Shown here piece after piece: positions 33,505 through 41,500 of a stretch of DNA of 64,000 bases; position 1 is the first letter of the stretch, and each line of letters begins with the position of its first letter. Origin of the DNA: Clostridiales bacterium (lineage in GTDB: Bacteria; Bacillota; Clostridia; Oscillospirales; Acutalibacteraceae); assembly GCA_018364155.1 (NCBI GenBank), contig JAGZMM010000001.1, forward strand, positions 62,001 through 126,000. Reading direction: 5' to 3'. A model generated the notes under the pieces. That model was not told the DNA's origin. It saw only the letters and a list, made by a program, of their open reading frames with translations, and ran no database searches. A program made the translations under genes and the position numbers.

Positions 33505-33978
33505 TTAAGAAACATTTCGCTCCTTGACCGCCCGTTCCATATCCCGCTTGGCATCGCGGCGGGCCATGTCCTCCCGCTTGTCATAGAGCTTTTTGCCTTT
33601 GCACAGCCCTACCTGAACCTTTACCCGCGAGCCTTTGAGATAGACCGACAGCGGAATCATCGTGTAGCCGCTTTGCTTGACAAGCCCAAAGAACCGCATG
33701 ATCTCCCGTTTGTGTAAAAGAAGGCGGCGAGGGCGGGTAGGAGCACGGTTAAAGATGTTCCCCTGCTCATAAGGGCTGATGTGCATTCCACGCAGAATCA
33801 TTTCCCCGTCCTGGATTTCACACCAGGCGTCCTTCAGATTCAGGCTGCCCTTGCGCACCGATTTGACCTCCGTGCCGCACAACTCAATCCCAGCCTCCAG
33901 GCTTTCTTCCACAAAATAATCGTGAAACGCCTTTTTGTTGGTGGCCAGGGTCTTGGTGGATTCCTTTTTTCCCGCCAT
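33505..33978 (-). CDS. smpB: SsrA-binding protein SmpB
   Basis: A 157-residue protein with the SmpB body (ATNKKAFHDYFVEESLEAGIEL, GTEVKSVRKGSLNLKDAWCEI) and the C-terminal basic tail (GKKLYDKREDMARRDAKRDMERA) that enters the mRNA channel of the ribosome. It binds the tRNA-like end of tmRNA and brings it to stalled ribosomes. ATG 33978 follows AAAGGAGGCGG. A near-perfect promoter lies upstream and the tmRNA gene directly downstream on the same strand, the common smpB-ssrA arrangement. Confidence 0.95.
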   Translation of the reverse strand: MAGKKESTKTLATNKKAFHDYFVEESLEAGIELCGTEVKSVRKGSLNLKDAWCEIQDGEMILRGMHISPYEQGNIFNRAPTRPRRLLLHKREIMRFFGLVKQSGYTMIPLSVYLKGSRVKVQVGLCKGKKLYDKREDMARRDAKRDMERAVKERNVS

Positions 33979-34016
33979 ACCGCCGCCTCCTTTCCCAAGT
34001 TCTTTGTGGATGTATG

Positions 34017-34044
34017 ATTATAGCACAATTGCGGCGTTTGTCAA
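34017..34044 (-). promoter_or_regulatory. SigA-type promoter of smpB-ssrA
   Basis: On the minus strand a perfect TTGACA (34044-34039) and perfect TATAAT (34022-34017) stand 16 nt apart, 39 nt before the smpB start. It is the closest match to consensus in the window. Confidence 0.85.
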
Positions 34045-34068
34045 CGCCAAACAAGTCGAACTCCCGCC

Positions 34069-34668
34069 TTACAGCTCACTGCGCCCTTCCAGCGCCCGCG
34101 ATAGGGTCACTTCGTCCGCATATTCCAGACTGCCGCCCACCGGGATGCCGTAGGCAAGCCTGGTCACCCGCACGCCCAAGGGCTTTAGCAGCCGGGAGAT
34201 ATACATGGCGGTGGCCTCCCCCTCGACCGTGGGATTGGTGGCCATAATGACTTCCTTGACCTCCTGTGTCCCTATCCGTCCTAACAGCTCCTTGATGCGA
34301 AGCTGCTCCGGGCCCACCCCATCCATAGGGGAAATGACGCCGTGAAGCACATGATAGGTGCCCCCATAGTCTCGAGTCCGTTCAAATGCGACCACATCCC
34401 GCGGATCCTCCACCACACAGATGAGAGAATGGTCCCGGGAAGGATTCGCACAGATTTGGCACAGCTCCCCGTCGGTAAGGTTTTGGCACACCTTACACGG
34501 ATGAATCTTTTCATGAGCGTCCAGAATCGCTTGGGAAAACTGCTCTGCCTGGGCCTTAGGGAGATTCAACACATAGTAAGCCATCCGCTGAGCGGTTTTG
34601 CGGCCAATGCCGGGAATCCGTTCGAAATGCTCGATGAGCTTGGCAAGCGGCGCTACGTTGTAGGCCAT
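34069..34668 (-). CDS. recR: Recombination mediator protein RecR
   Basis: A 199-residue protein: helix-hairpin-helix at the N-terminus (IPGIGRKTAQRMAYYVL), a Cys4 zinc finger (CKVCQNLTDGELCQIC) and a Toprim domain (ICVVEDPRDVVAFERT, VIMATNPTVEGEATAMYI). RecR loads RecA at gaps with RecF/RecO. It begins 3 nt after the stop of the YbaB gene and has no strong ribosome site of its own, so its translation is probably coupled. The dnaX-ybaB-recR order is widely conserved in bacteria. Confidence 0.96.
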   Translation of the reverse strand: MAYNVAPLAKLIEHFERIPGIGRKTAQRMAYYVLNLPKAQAEQFSQAILDAHEKIHPCKVCQNLTDGELCQICANPSRDHSLICVVEDPRDVVAFERTRDYGGTYHVLHGVISPMDGVGPEQLRIKELLGRIGTQEVKEVIMATNPTVEGEATAMYISRLLKPLGVRVTRLAYGIPVGGSLEYADEVTLSRALEGRSEL

Positions 34669-34671
34669 GGC

Positions 34672-35019
34672 TTAAAAAATGCCCGGAAGGGTGATGCCGC
34701 CGGTGATGTTTTCTACCCGGCTGTTTTTCTCGTCCTCTGCCTTGCGAAGCGCTTCGTTGACCGCGGCAATAATCAGGTCAGAGAGCATTTCAATGTCCTC
34801 CGGGTCCACCACCTCCGGCTTCATGTCAACGGATTTGACCTCCATGCTGCCGGTGACGGTAACGGTAACGGCGCCGCCGCCTACCGTCGCGGAATATTCC
34901 TTCGCTTCCAGCTCCTCGCTGACGCGGGACATCTCTTCCTGCATTTTCTGGGCTTGCTTGAGCATTCCGTTCATATTGCTCGGTCCGCCGCCGAAGCCCT
35001 GGGGCAATCTTGCTTTCAT
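34672..35019 (-). CDS. YbaB/EbfC nucleoid-associated protein
   Basis: A 115-residue protein with the conserved helix NMNGMLKQAQKMQEEMSRVSEELE, a beta sheet (YSATVGGGAVTVTVTGS) and PEVVDPEDIEMLSDLIIAAVNEALRKA. The family binds DNA as a dimer and is nearly always found between dnaX and recR, as here. The start ATG 35019 has AGGAGGAACG upstream; longer readings lack a ribosome site. Confidence 0.93.
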   Translation of the reverse strand: MKARLPQGFGGGPSNMNGMLKQAQKMQEEMSRVSEELEAKEYSATVGGGAVTVTVTGSMEVKSVDMKPEVVDPEDIEMLSDLIIAAVNEALRKAEDEKNSRVENITGGITLPGIF

Positions 35020-35087
35020 GCTACGTTCCTCCTGCTTACGATCTGAAATGTATGATGGAGTAAGGGAAAATCCCTTTCCAAACAAAA

Positions 35088-36728
35088 TTAATCCTTGGAT
35101 ACCTCCACGGAAATACCGCGGCTGTCCGCCTGTTTGAGCAAAGCCGCAATGGGGTCGGCCGCTTCGGGTGCAGCGGCAGCCTCCCGCTGATAGGGACCTA
35201 AGGCATACCGCTTGCCGGTCTGGTGAAACAGCGCCGTTTTCAGCGCCTGCTTATGCCCCGGCTCGTTGATAAGCTTGAGCACAAAGGGGTTGGGCGCGTC
35301 GATAAGCACCCGGGTTCCTGCCACATACGCGCTGGTTCCTTCCAAAGCGCCTCGCAGAGGTGGTGCAGAAGAGGACAGCTCCTCCAATACCTCCGGCCAG
35401 CAGGGAAGGGGAGAGGGGGGGGCTGCTGCTGCCGCAGCGCTGACGGTCGGCGCCGGCGCATCCGAAACAGACGGAACTTTGGCGGCCGGGACAGCCGGCG
35501 GTGCTTCTTGCGCTTTTGGTACCTCGGGGACCGGAGCGGAAAAACTGGGTTCTTCTTCCTTGGCTGCCGGGAGAACGGCCTGTCCGGTGCGAACCGCCGT
35601 TTCCAACGCCTTTACCCGGCGAAGCAGCGCGTCGGATGAAGCATCCAGCTCGGGACTTGTCATGCGAATTAGCGTCAGTTCCATTTCCACCCGACGGTTG
35701 GGCGCATAAGCGAGACGCTCCAGCGCGCTTTGCAGGGCGGAGAGAATATGCAAAAGGCCGGCCAACGTGGTTTTCTGGGCCGCTTGCTGCAAACGGGCCA
35801 GCTCCTGCTGGGAGCAGACCAGCAGCGCCTTAGGGTCGGACATGGTTTTGATCAGCATCATGGCGCGAAAATGGGAGATCAGCTCCTCACACAGGCGGGA
35901 CATATCCTGAGACGCCTGGTGCAGCCGGTCAATAAGAAGGAGGGCGGCCGACGTATCCTTGGCGAACACTGCGTCGGATAACTCAAAAAGATAGTCATGC
36001 CCGGCCAAACCCGCCGTTTTCTCCACCACCTCTTCGGTGACGGTGCCGCCTGCGCCAATACACTGATCAAGCAGAGAGAGACCGTCGCGCAAAGCGCCGT
36101 CCGCCAGACGGCCCAGTAGCAGCGCCGCTTCGTGTGTAAGCGCGACCCCTTCCTCTTTGGCCACAAACTCCAGACGCTTTGCCATTTCTTCCGGCGAAAT
36201 CCGTCCGAAATCGAACCGCTGGCACCGGGAGAGGATGGTAGCGGGAATCTTATGTACTTCCGTAGTGGCTAAAATAAAGAGCACGTAGGGAGGGGGTTCC
36301 TCCAGTGTTTTCAAAAGCGCGTTGAACGCGCCGGTGGAAAGCATATGGGCTTCGTCGATGATGTACACCCGGTATTTGGCCGCGGCAGGGGTAAACGCCG
36401 CTTCTTCCCGCAGGTCCCGGATGTTGTCTACGCCATTGTTGCTGGCGGCGTCAATCTCCACTACGTCCAGGATGGAGCCGTCGTCGATCCCTTTGCAGAT
36501 TTCGCATTCGTTGCACGGATCGCCGTTCACCGGATGCAGACAATTGACCGCCTTGGCGAGAATCTTCGCGCAGGTGGTTTTTCCCGTTCCCCTCGAGCCG
36601 GTGAACAGATAGGCGTGGCCCAGCCGGCCGGAGGTGATTTCATTGCGCAGCGTCACGGTTACCTGAGGCTGCCCCACCACGTCTTCAAACACGGCCGGAC
36701 GCCATTTGCGGTATAAAACCTGATACAT
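35088..36728 (-). CDS. dnaX: DNA polymerase III tau/gamma subunit
   Basis: A 546-residue clamp-loader subunit. The AAA+ domain has YQVLYRKWRPAVFEDVVGQ at the N-terminus, Walker A GSRGTGKTT, a zinc site (CLHPVNGDPCNECEIC), DEAHMLS Walker B and the SRC sensor (ILSRCQRFDF). A collar domain follows, then an Ala/Pro-rich linker (residues about 400-460) and a C-terminal domain as in tau. It loads the sliding clamp at the replication fork. ATG 36728 has GAGGAGG upstream. No obvious frameshift slippage site was noticed in the linker. Confidence 0.96.
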   Translation of the reverse strand: MYQVLYRKWRPAVFEDVVGQPQVTVTLRNEITSGRLGHAYLFTGSRGTGKTTCAKILAKAVNCLHPVNGDPCNECEICKGIDDGSILDVVEIDAASNNGVDNIRDLREEAAFTPAAAKYRVYIIDEAHMLSTGAFNALLKTLEEPPPYVLFILATTEVHKIPATILSRCQRFDFGRISPEEMAKRLEFVAKEEGVALTHEAALLLGRLADGALRDGLSLLDQCIGAGGTVTEEVVEKTAGLAGHDYLFELSDAVFAKDTSAALLLIDRLHQASQDMSRLCEELISHFRAMMLIKTMSDPKALLVCSQQELARLQQAAQKTTLAGLLHILSALQSALERLAYAPNRRVEMELTLIRMTSPELDASSDALLRRVKALETAVRTGQAVLPAAKEEEPSFSAPVPEVPKAQEAPPAVPAAKVPSVSDAPAPTVSAAAAAAPPSPLPCWPEVLEELSSSAPPLRGALEGTSAYVAGTRVLIDAPNPFVLKLINEPGHKQALKTALFHQTGKRYALGPYQREAAAAPEAADPIAALLKQADSRGISVEVSKD

Positions 36729-36787
36729 GACGGGCTTTCCTCCTCTCGACGACGAAGGCAGTGATAAAAAACAAGACAGAGAAGAAT

Positions 36788-36930
36788 CCATACATACGGG
36801 CATGCGGGCGAACAGGCTTGACTGCGGCGCATAAAGAAATCCGCTTAATGCTGCTCGGTTCCCCGCCTGACATGGTTCACGGCACCCTATCGCACAGGGC
36901 CCGCTCGACCGCATGCCCGCGTGCATGCTT
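36788..36930 (-). ncRNA. ffs: Signal recognition particle RNA
   Basis: The minus strand has the SRP helix 8 signature: GTGAACCATGTCAGG, then GGGGAACCGAGCAGC (compare GGTCAGG and GGAAGGAAGCAGC in 4.5S RNA). The flanks close into a long stem: GCATGCGGTCGAGC on the 5' side pairs with GTTCGCCCGCATGC on the 3' side, extended by CATGCACGCGGG with CCCGTATGTATG. A T-rich tract at 36770-36776 could end it. Position beside dnaX is typical in Bacillota. The exact ends, especially the 5' end, are uncertain by about 15 nt. Confidence 0.85.
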
Positions 36931-36949
36931 TTCCCTGTCCAGCTTCACT

Positions 36950-36978
36950 ATTATATACGAAAAAAGAGAAAATTACAA
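36950..36978 (-). promoter_or_regulatory. Promoter of the SRP RNA gene
   Basis: On the minus strand TTGTAA is followed 16 nt later by TATAAT (around 36955-36950), about 10-20 nt before the presumed RNA start. Confidence 0.6.
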
Positions 36979-37142
36979 GTCCCAGTTTCAAGAAAAAGGC
37001 GGATTCGTTTTTTCCTGTCCATCCCCTTTTGCAACGCTGGGCGCGCGTTTTCTGCCCGCTTTTTTATTTCCTCCTTGGGATGCTGCGGTTTTCGTGGTTA
37101 GCCGCGTTGCTTTCGGGCATTCTATCGATGGAGGTGATCGAC

Positions 37143-37307
37143 ATGGCAAAAAACTTAAACCAGGTTCTGGGGGAAAACAGTGCGTGCGAACAGTTCTTTG
37201 CGTCCCTGCCCGGTTATGTGCAGGAAACCATCCGGGAACGGGCGGACAGCATCCATTCAGAGAACGATCTGCGCCGTTACGCGGAGAACCTGCTGGAAAA
37301 TCTGTAA
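37143..37307 (+). CDS. Small protein with FASLPxYVQ motif, copy A
   Basis: A 54-residue acidic, helical protein without signal peptide or membrane segment. Its middle reads FFASLPGYVQETIRERADSI and its C-terminus is RRYAENLLENL. A second gene of the same type lies at 38141 with YFASLPRYVQDFI at the same position. GGAGGTGATCGAC before ATG 37143 is a strong ribosome site and a stem-loop follows the stop, so it is a real gene. I do not recognise a named family; a cytosolic regulatory or sporulation-related role is possible given the YtaF gene between the two copies. Confidence 0.75.
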   Translation: MAKNLNQVLGENSACEQFFASLPGYVQETIRERADSIHSENDLRRYAENLLENL

Positions 37308-37314
37308 GCGTTCC

Positions 37315-37350
37315 AACCCCCCGCTCCGTATATTTCCGGAGCGGGGGGTT
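37315..37350. terminator. GC-rich stem-loop after small protein A
   Basis: Perfect 14-bp stem (37315-37328 with 37337-37350), 8-nt loop, no long T tract. It lies between convergent genes. Confidence 0.7.
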
Positions 37351-37365
37351 CCATACAGGCGCTTT

Positions 37366-38004
37366 TTACAGCTTTAGAAAGGCTAGGACCATCAGAATCA
37401 CCCCGCCCAGCCAGGAGAGATTTAAGTCGGTTTTTTCTGCGAGCTTGCGGCCGATGAAGCTGCCCGCGGCTACCATGGCGGCGGAAAAGAGCAGGGAGAT
37501 AACGATTGCTTCCCAAACGTTTACATTGGCAAGCCCAGCCCCAAAGCCCACTGCCAGCCCGTCCAACGACAAGGCTACCGACACCGATACCGCTTCCAGC
37601 GGGGAGAGAACTCTCGACTGATCCGCGTCCGCTTTTTGCGGGTCGGCGTAAACATTTAAGATAAAATGCAGGCTCAGAAACGAAAATCTTACCTGCCGGT
37701 CGATCTTATGTTTGCGGATACGCATTTTGATGGCGCTATCGAAAAGTTTGACGACGCCCAGCAGAAAAAGGATAAAAAAGCGGATGCCTGTAGTGACCCC
37801 CTGCGGCAGAAACGGCGAAAGCAAAGAACCGAAAAAAAGCGAGAATGCCAGCATCCCGCTGCAGATTACACTGATGACAATCAGAGAGGTAACTGGAATT
37901 TTTATTTTGTTGGTGCCGTAGGCAAAGCTCGCCACAAAGGCATCCAGCGAAACCGCAGCGACCAGGAGAAAGGCTTCCAGCAAGGAAGGCAGAGTCACAT
38001 CCAT
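37366..38004 (-). CDS. ytaF: Sporulation membrane protein YtaF (MntP-like fold)
   Basis: A 212-residue membrane protein with about six membrane segments in two related halves: FLLVAAVSLDAFVASFAYG near the N-terminus and EAVSVSVALSLDGLAVGFGAGL in the second half. The paired SLDAF/SLDGL motifs are typical of YtaF, a relative of the manganese exporter MntP. A charged loop separates the halves. B. subtilis YtaF is a sporulation protein, so this is one of the signs that the host can form spores. ATG 38004 lies behind AAAGGGTG; the GTG at 38013 is within that site. Confidence 0.85.
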   Translation of the reverse strand: MDVTLPSLLEAFLLVAAVSLDAFVASFAYGTNKIKIPVTSLIVISVICSGMLAFSLFFGSLLSPFLPQGVTTGIRFFILFLLGVVKLFDSAIKMRIRKHKIDRQVRFSFLSLHFILNVYADPQKADADQSRVLSPLEAVSVSVALSLDGLAVGFGAGLANVNVWEAIVISLLFSAAMVAAGSFIGRKLAEKTDLNLSWLGGVILMVLAFLKL

Positions 38005-38140
38005 GAAAGCCACACCCTTTCGATTTTATTCCATCCTATTCGAAGGGTGGACGAAAGGTGAAGAAAGACGGCACAGAACAGAAATTCCCTTGGTTTGCCG
38101 CTCGCTGCCGGTGAAAACTAAGGGCGGAGGAGATAGGTTT

Positions 38141-38296
38141 ATGGATGTCACTTATTATTTGACTACGCCCCAGCTACGGGAGTATTTTGCCTCCCTGCCC
38201 CGGTACGTGCAGGATTTTATCCTTGATTCCAACGCGCAAATTACCACGCTAGGGGAACTAATGGAAATCGGCGAGCATTTCAAAAAGGACCTGTAA
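38141..38296 (+). CDS. Small protein with FASLPxYVQ motif, copy B
   Basis: A 51-residue protein; YFASLPRYVQDFILDSNAQI matches the central part of the protein at 37143, and both end in a short charged helix (ELMEIGEHFKKDL). The N-terminal 14 residues differ between the two. GGGCGGAGGAGATAGG precedes ATG 38141 and a terminator follows the stop. Function unknown. Confidence 0.75.
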   Translation: MDVTYYLTTPQLREYFASLPRYVQDFILDSNAQITTLGELMEIGEHFKKDL

Positions 38297-38302
38297 GCCG
38301 AA

Positions 38303-38345
38303 CCCCGCCCTGCGGCAAAGACACACCGCAGAGCGGGGCTTTTTA
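38303..38345 (+). terminator. Terminator after small protein B
   Basis: Stem 38303-38315 with 38326-38338 (12 pairs, one mismatch) followed by CTTTTTATTG. Confidence 0.85.
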
Positions 38346-38446
38346 TTGTTTTAAAAGAGCACTCCATAATGGATGCAACAGGTCCCCATTGGTTGTGCAC
38401 CTTGCCCTTGCCCCTCTCATACCCTGTAAGGAGGAGCTGATGCACC

Positions 38447-38938
38447 ATGCTCATAGAGCTGCCATATAACCGGGAAAAAGCGGTCGCCTATGCGAGAGCC
38501 TGGGCGCTTAAACGCAATCCCAGGTACCTTGATTTTGAGAAAATGGGGGGCGACTGCACTAACTTTGCCTCCCAATGCATCTTTGCCGGCAGCGGGGTGA
38601 TGAACTACGCGTCCCCTCTTGGCTGGTATTACAATTCCCAAAGCGATCGTTCTCCGTCTTGGACCGGCGTACCCTATCTACGCAATTTTCTTATTGCCAA
38701 CAAAGGGCCCGGGCCCTACGCCACCGAAACCGACGAAGCTCACGCTGTTGCTGGGGATATTGTCCAGTTGGGCGACGAAAGCGGGCGGTTTTACCATAGC
38801 CCTGTAGTCTGCGAAGTGGGTCAGTCGGGGATCCTGGTCTGCGCCCATACCTTTGACGCCGACCGCCGTCCTTTGTACAGCTATTCCTATGCCCAGTCCA
38901 GAGTGCTGCATATCGAAGGGGTGCGCAAATACCAGTAG
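38447..38938 (+). CDS. Putative amidase-domain protein (Amidase_6 type)
   Basis: A 163-residue protein consisting of just the domain known as the putative amidase domain (PF12671). It has NREKAVAYARAWALKRNP at the start, GGDCTNFASQCIFAGSG with the presumed nucleophile Cys, GDIVQLGD and a His in FYHSPVVCEV, which suggests a papain-like Cys-His arrangement. There is no signal peptide, so it would act in the cytosol or forespore unless released otherwise. AAGGAGGAG is 12 nt before ATG 38447; a ten-codon frame from ATG 38440 overlaps the start and sits better on that site. Confidence 0.8.
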   Translation: MLIELPYNREKAVAYARAWALKRNPRYLDFEKMGGDCTNFASQCIFAGSGVMNYASPLGWYYNSQSDRSPSWTGVPYLRNFLIANKGPGPYATETDEAHAVAGDIVQLGDESGRFYHSPVVCEVGQSGILVCAHTFDADRRPLYSYSYAQSRVLHIEGVRKYQ

Positions 38939-39007
38939 GAACCAAAGTCTTTGGTTTTAGATACACTTATTATGGATACGCGGTCCAAACTTTTGGAGGT
39001 GGAACCT

Positions 39008-39163
39008 TTGAACAAGAGACAAAATCAAAGGAAGATGGAGGTCCAAATCGAGGAAAGCCCGGTGTGGCAGGAAGAGAACGAAGCGCCGGTGCAGGAAACA
39101 CCGGTCGTTCCCGCTTCCTTTTTTCCTCGTTTTTATGCACCCGATGCCGTTCGCAAGCTGTAA
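39008..39163 (+). CDS. Small acidic protein, unknown
   Basis: A possible 51-residue protein beginning at TTG 39008 behind GGAGGTGG. The sequence is Glu/Gln/Pro-rich (VQIEESPVWQEENEAPVQE) and ends in an aromatic and basic stretch (FFPRFYAPDAVRKL). It has no predicted signal or membrane segment. Support is only the ribosome site, the frame and the hairpin at 39176-39203 just after the stop. Confidence 0.5.
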   Translation: MNKRQNQRKMEVQIEESPVWQEENEAPVQETPVVPASFFPRFYAPDAVRKL

Positions 39164-39175
39164 ATACATCCGTCA

Positions 39176-39277
39176 AAGCGCCGCCTGAATCCGGGCGGCG
39201 CTTATGTTTCTTCACCGAAAAGGCAGGTAGGCAAGCAAATAGACGAGAAAAAAGGACGCCATCCGACGTCCTTTTTT
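39176..39277. terminator. Two terminator hairpins between convergent genes
   Basis: First stem AAGCGCCGCC (39176-39185) with GGCGGCGCTT (39194-39203). Second stem GGACG (39254-39258) with CGTCC (39267-39271), flanked by A6 and T6 so it can work in both directions, ending the ferritin gene from the other side. Confidence 0.75.
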
Positions 39278-39300
39278 GCACTTTTGTCTCCTAAGAAACC

Positions 39301-39813
39301 TTACAGAACCAGGCTGGGTGCCGCATAAACCCGAGCGGCCAGCTCATTGTCCAGCATGTATAACCCCTTGGGATCCTCCCCGAAGAGCTCAAAACGCTTG
39401 ATGAGGTCGCTGGTGTTTTTCTCTTCCTCGCCCTGCTCTTTGACGAACCAGTCCAAAAACTGCATGGTGCGGAAATCTTTTGCTGCGTAAGCTGCGGCAT
39501 AGATGTTGTTGATGGAAGCGGTCACCATCTGTTCGTGTTCATATGCAACGGTCAGCGGCGTCTTAAAGTCCGCATAAACGTGGCCGGGGGCGGCGATGGC
39601 GTCCATGGTCACCTTCTCCCCGCTGTTGAGCAGATAGGTGCGGATGAGCATCGCGTGGTCCCGTTCCTCCTGGGTCTGGATATAAAACCAGTTTTCGAAC
39701 CCGTTTAGGCTTTCGTCCGCATAGTAATTGGCAATCTCCAAATACACATAAGCGGAAAAAAGCTCCTTATTGATCTGTTCATTGAGCAGTCTTACCACTT
39801 CAGCTTCAAGCAT
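39301..39813 (-). CDS. Non-heme ferritin
   Basis: A 170-residue four-helix ferritin: EAEVVRLLNEQINKELFSAYVYLEIANYY carries the first iron ligand Glu, GFENWFYIQTQEERDHAMLI the ExxH pair and the last helices the C-terminal ligands (VKEQGEEEKNTSDLI). It would store iron in a 24-mer shell and limit Fenton chemistry. The start is ATG 39813 behind AGGAGG; an upstream TTG-type extension has no ribosome site. Single gene, convergent with the small protein at 39008. Confidence 0.93.
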   Translation of the reverse strand: MLEAEVVRLLNEQINKELFSAYVYLEIANYYADESLNGFENWFYIQTQEERDHAMLIRTYLLNSGEKVTMDAIAAPGHVYADFKTPLTVAYEHEQMVTASINNIYAAAYAAKDFRTMQFLDWFVKEQGEEEKNTSDLIKRFELFGEDPKGLYMLDNELAARVYAAPSLVL

Positions 39814-39900
39814 ATTGGCAGCCTCCTGTCTTTTTTCTTTCATTATATCCTATAACCCGACCGGCAATCAAGTATATTTTCCGTTATGAAAACGCGTTTC

Positions 39901-41358
39901 CTACTCTTCCTGTGCAAAAACCAGGGTGATATCTGTTTGAGCGGGGCCGTTTAGCAGTTTTCCCCGGTAGTCAAACCGGGAACCGTGGCAGGGGCATTCC
40001 CAGGTGCGCTCGTCCGGGTTAAACGCAAGCTGGCAGCCCAGATGGGGGCAGCGGGTGGTGACGTAAAAGCACTCTCCCGCTTCGTTGCGGTAGACGCCCA
40101 CCTTTTCCCCTTCATAGTCCACAATGCCACTTTTCCCTGGCAAAACGTCCAAAAGTGCCTGGGACGGGGCTTTGAAGATTTCTTTTGCCAGGTTGGATAC
40201 CGCCTTTCCCGTGTCTTCGGCCAAAACCTTGGCAGATGCGGCCACATGCAGCCGCTGGGGGGAAAACACGCCTGCGTCGTCTTTGGCCTTGCCGGTGATG
40301 CTTTCGGCAATGGTTCTGGCGGCGACCATGGAGCTAGTCATGCCCCATTTCTGAAACCCAGCCGCTACATACCAGTGTGGCCTGGAGGAGGAATACCGGC
40401 CGATGTAGGGGATGGCGTCGGGGGTGATGCCGTCCTGGGCCGACCAGTAGTAAGCTTCCTTGGCGTCGGGGTACCACTTTTTTGCCTGCCGGCGCAGCTC
40501 TTCATAGCGCCCGCCCGCCTGGTTTTCACCAGTACGGTGCCCGGCGCCGCCCAAAAGAAGATAATCCCCGCTGTTGCGAAAAGAATAGGAGGGCGAGTCG
40601 ATTCCCAGGGCCATGCCCTCTACCTTCGGCGCGTCCCGCAGCGCGAGCACATAGGACCGCTCCTGGTGCAGCCGGGCAAAGTAAAAGCCGGGCACGTTCA
40701 CAAAGGGGTAATGGGTGGTAAACACGATGTCCTTTGCAAAGACGCGGCCGCGGTCGGTGACCGCTTCCTGGTCTTTTAGTTCGGTCACTCGAGTCTGCTC
40801 GTAGACCGTCAGGTCTTTGAGAAGGGCGGCGGCGAATTTGAGCGGATGAAACTGGGCCTGGTTTTCAAACCGCAGCGCCGCCTTTACCGCAAAAGGAAGA
40901 CCGCCGATCTGGTCCGTAACCTGAGCGGCAATCCCCAGCTTTTTGGCCGCGGCGGCTTCCTTTTGCAGGGGCTTTGCATCCTTGACGGAGTAGAGATAGG
41001 CGGCCCGCTCCTCCCATTCACAGTCAATGCCTTTGGCGCGGATCAGAGAACGGTATCCTTCCACCGCCCGCTCGTTTGCATCGGCGTATTGCCCGGCGGC
41101 CTTGAGACCGATGGTTTCGGTCAGTTTTGCGTAGATCAGGTTGTGCTGGGAAGTGATCTTGGCCGTAGTACCCTTGGTTACCCCGCTGCACACCCGGTTT
41201 GCTTCCAGAAGTATCGTCTTTCTTCCCCAGCTTTGCAGCAAGTAGGCGGTTAAAATTCCCGCCATGCCTGCGCCGATCACCAGTGCGTCCGTTCGGATGT
41301 CACCGGGCAGGGGATCGAAGGAAGGCATTTTGCAGGTGGCTTCCCATAATGATTGCAT
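39901..41358 (-). CDS. FAD-dependent oxidoreductase fused to a Rieske domain
   Basis: A 485-residue fusion. Residues about 20-370 form an FAD-dependent DAO-type oxidoreductase (TDALVIGAGMAGILTAYLL dinucleotide loop, and a later GITPDAIPYIG). The C-terminal 90 residues are a Rieske [2Fe-2S] domain with ligands in CPHLGC and CPCHGSRF. Such fusions are common in clostridia and Bacillus (YhfW-like) but the substrate is unknown. The flavin would pass electrons to the Rieske cluster and on to a partner. ATG 41358 follows GAGGTGAAG. Confidence 0.88.
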   Translation of the reverse strand: MQSLWEATCKMPSFDPLPGDIRTDALVIGAGMAGILTAYLLQSWGRKTILLEANRVCSGVTKGTTAKITSQHNLIYAKLTETIGLKAAGQYADANERAVEGYRSLIRAKGIDCEWEERAAYLYSVKDAKPLQKEAAAAKKLGIAAQVTDQIGGLPFAVKAALRFENQAQFHPLKFAAALLKDLTVYEQTRVTELKDQEAVTDRGRVFAKDIVFTTHYPFVNVPGFYFARLHQERSYVLALRDAPKVEGMALGIDSPSYSFRNSGDYLLLGGAGHRTGENQAGGRYEELRRQAKKWYPDAKEAYYWSAQDGITPDAIPYIGRYSSSRPHWYVAAGFQKWGMTSSMVAARTIAESITGKAKDDAGVFSPQRLHVAASAKVLAEDTGKAVSNLAKEIFKAPSQALLDVLPGKSGIVDYEGEKVGVYRNEAGECFYVTTRCPHLGCQLAFNPDERTWECPCHGSRFDYRGKLLNGPAQTDITLVFAQEE

Positions 41359-41500
41359 TGTCGCTTCACCTCAGGGAATAGTGTTTCCGCCGCCCGAACG
41401 GACATACATGGATCATGGAAAAGAGAGGCACCTTTGGACGCAAAAACGGGAATCTATCCAGCCGGACGGTTATTTCCCGGGAAAAACACGATACTATACC

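Noticed and set aside
35405..35460. Alanine/proline-rich low-complexity stretch in dnaX as a possible programmed frameshift site
   Set aside because: I could not find an A/T-rich slippery heptamer with a following stop in the -1 frame; the stretch is an ordinary tau linker.
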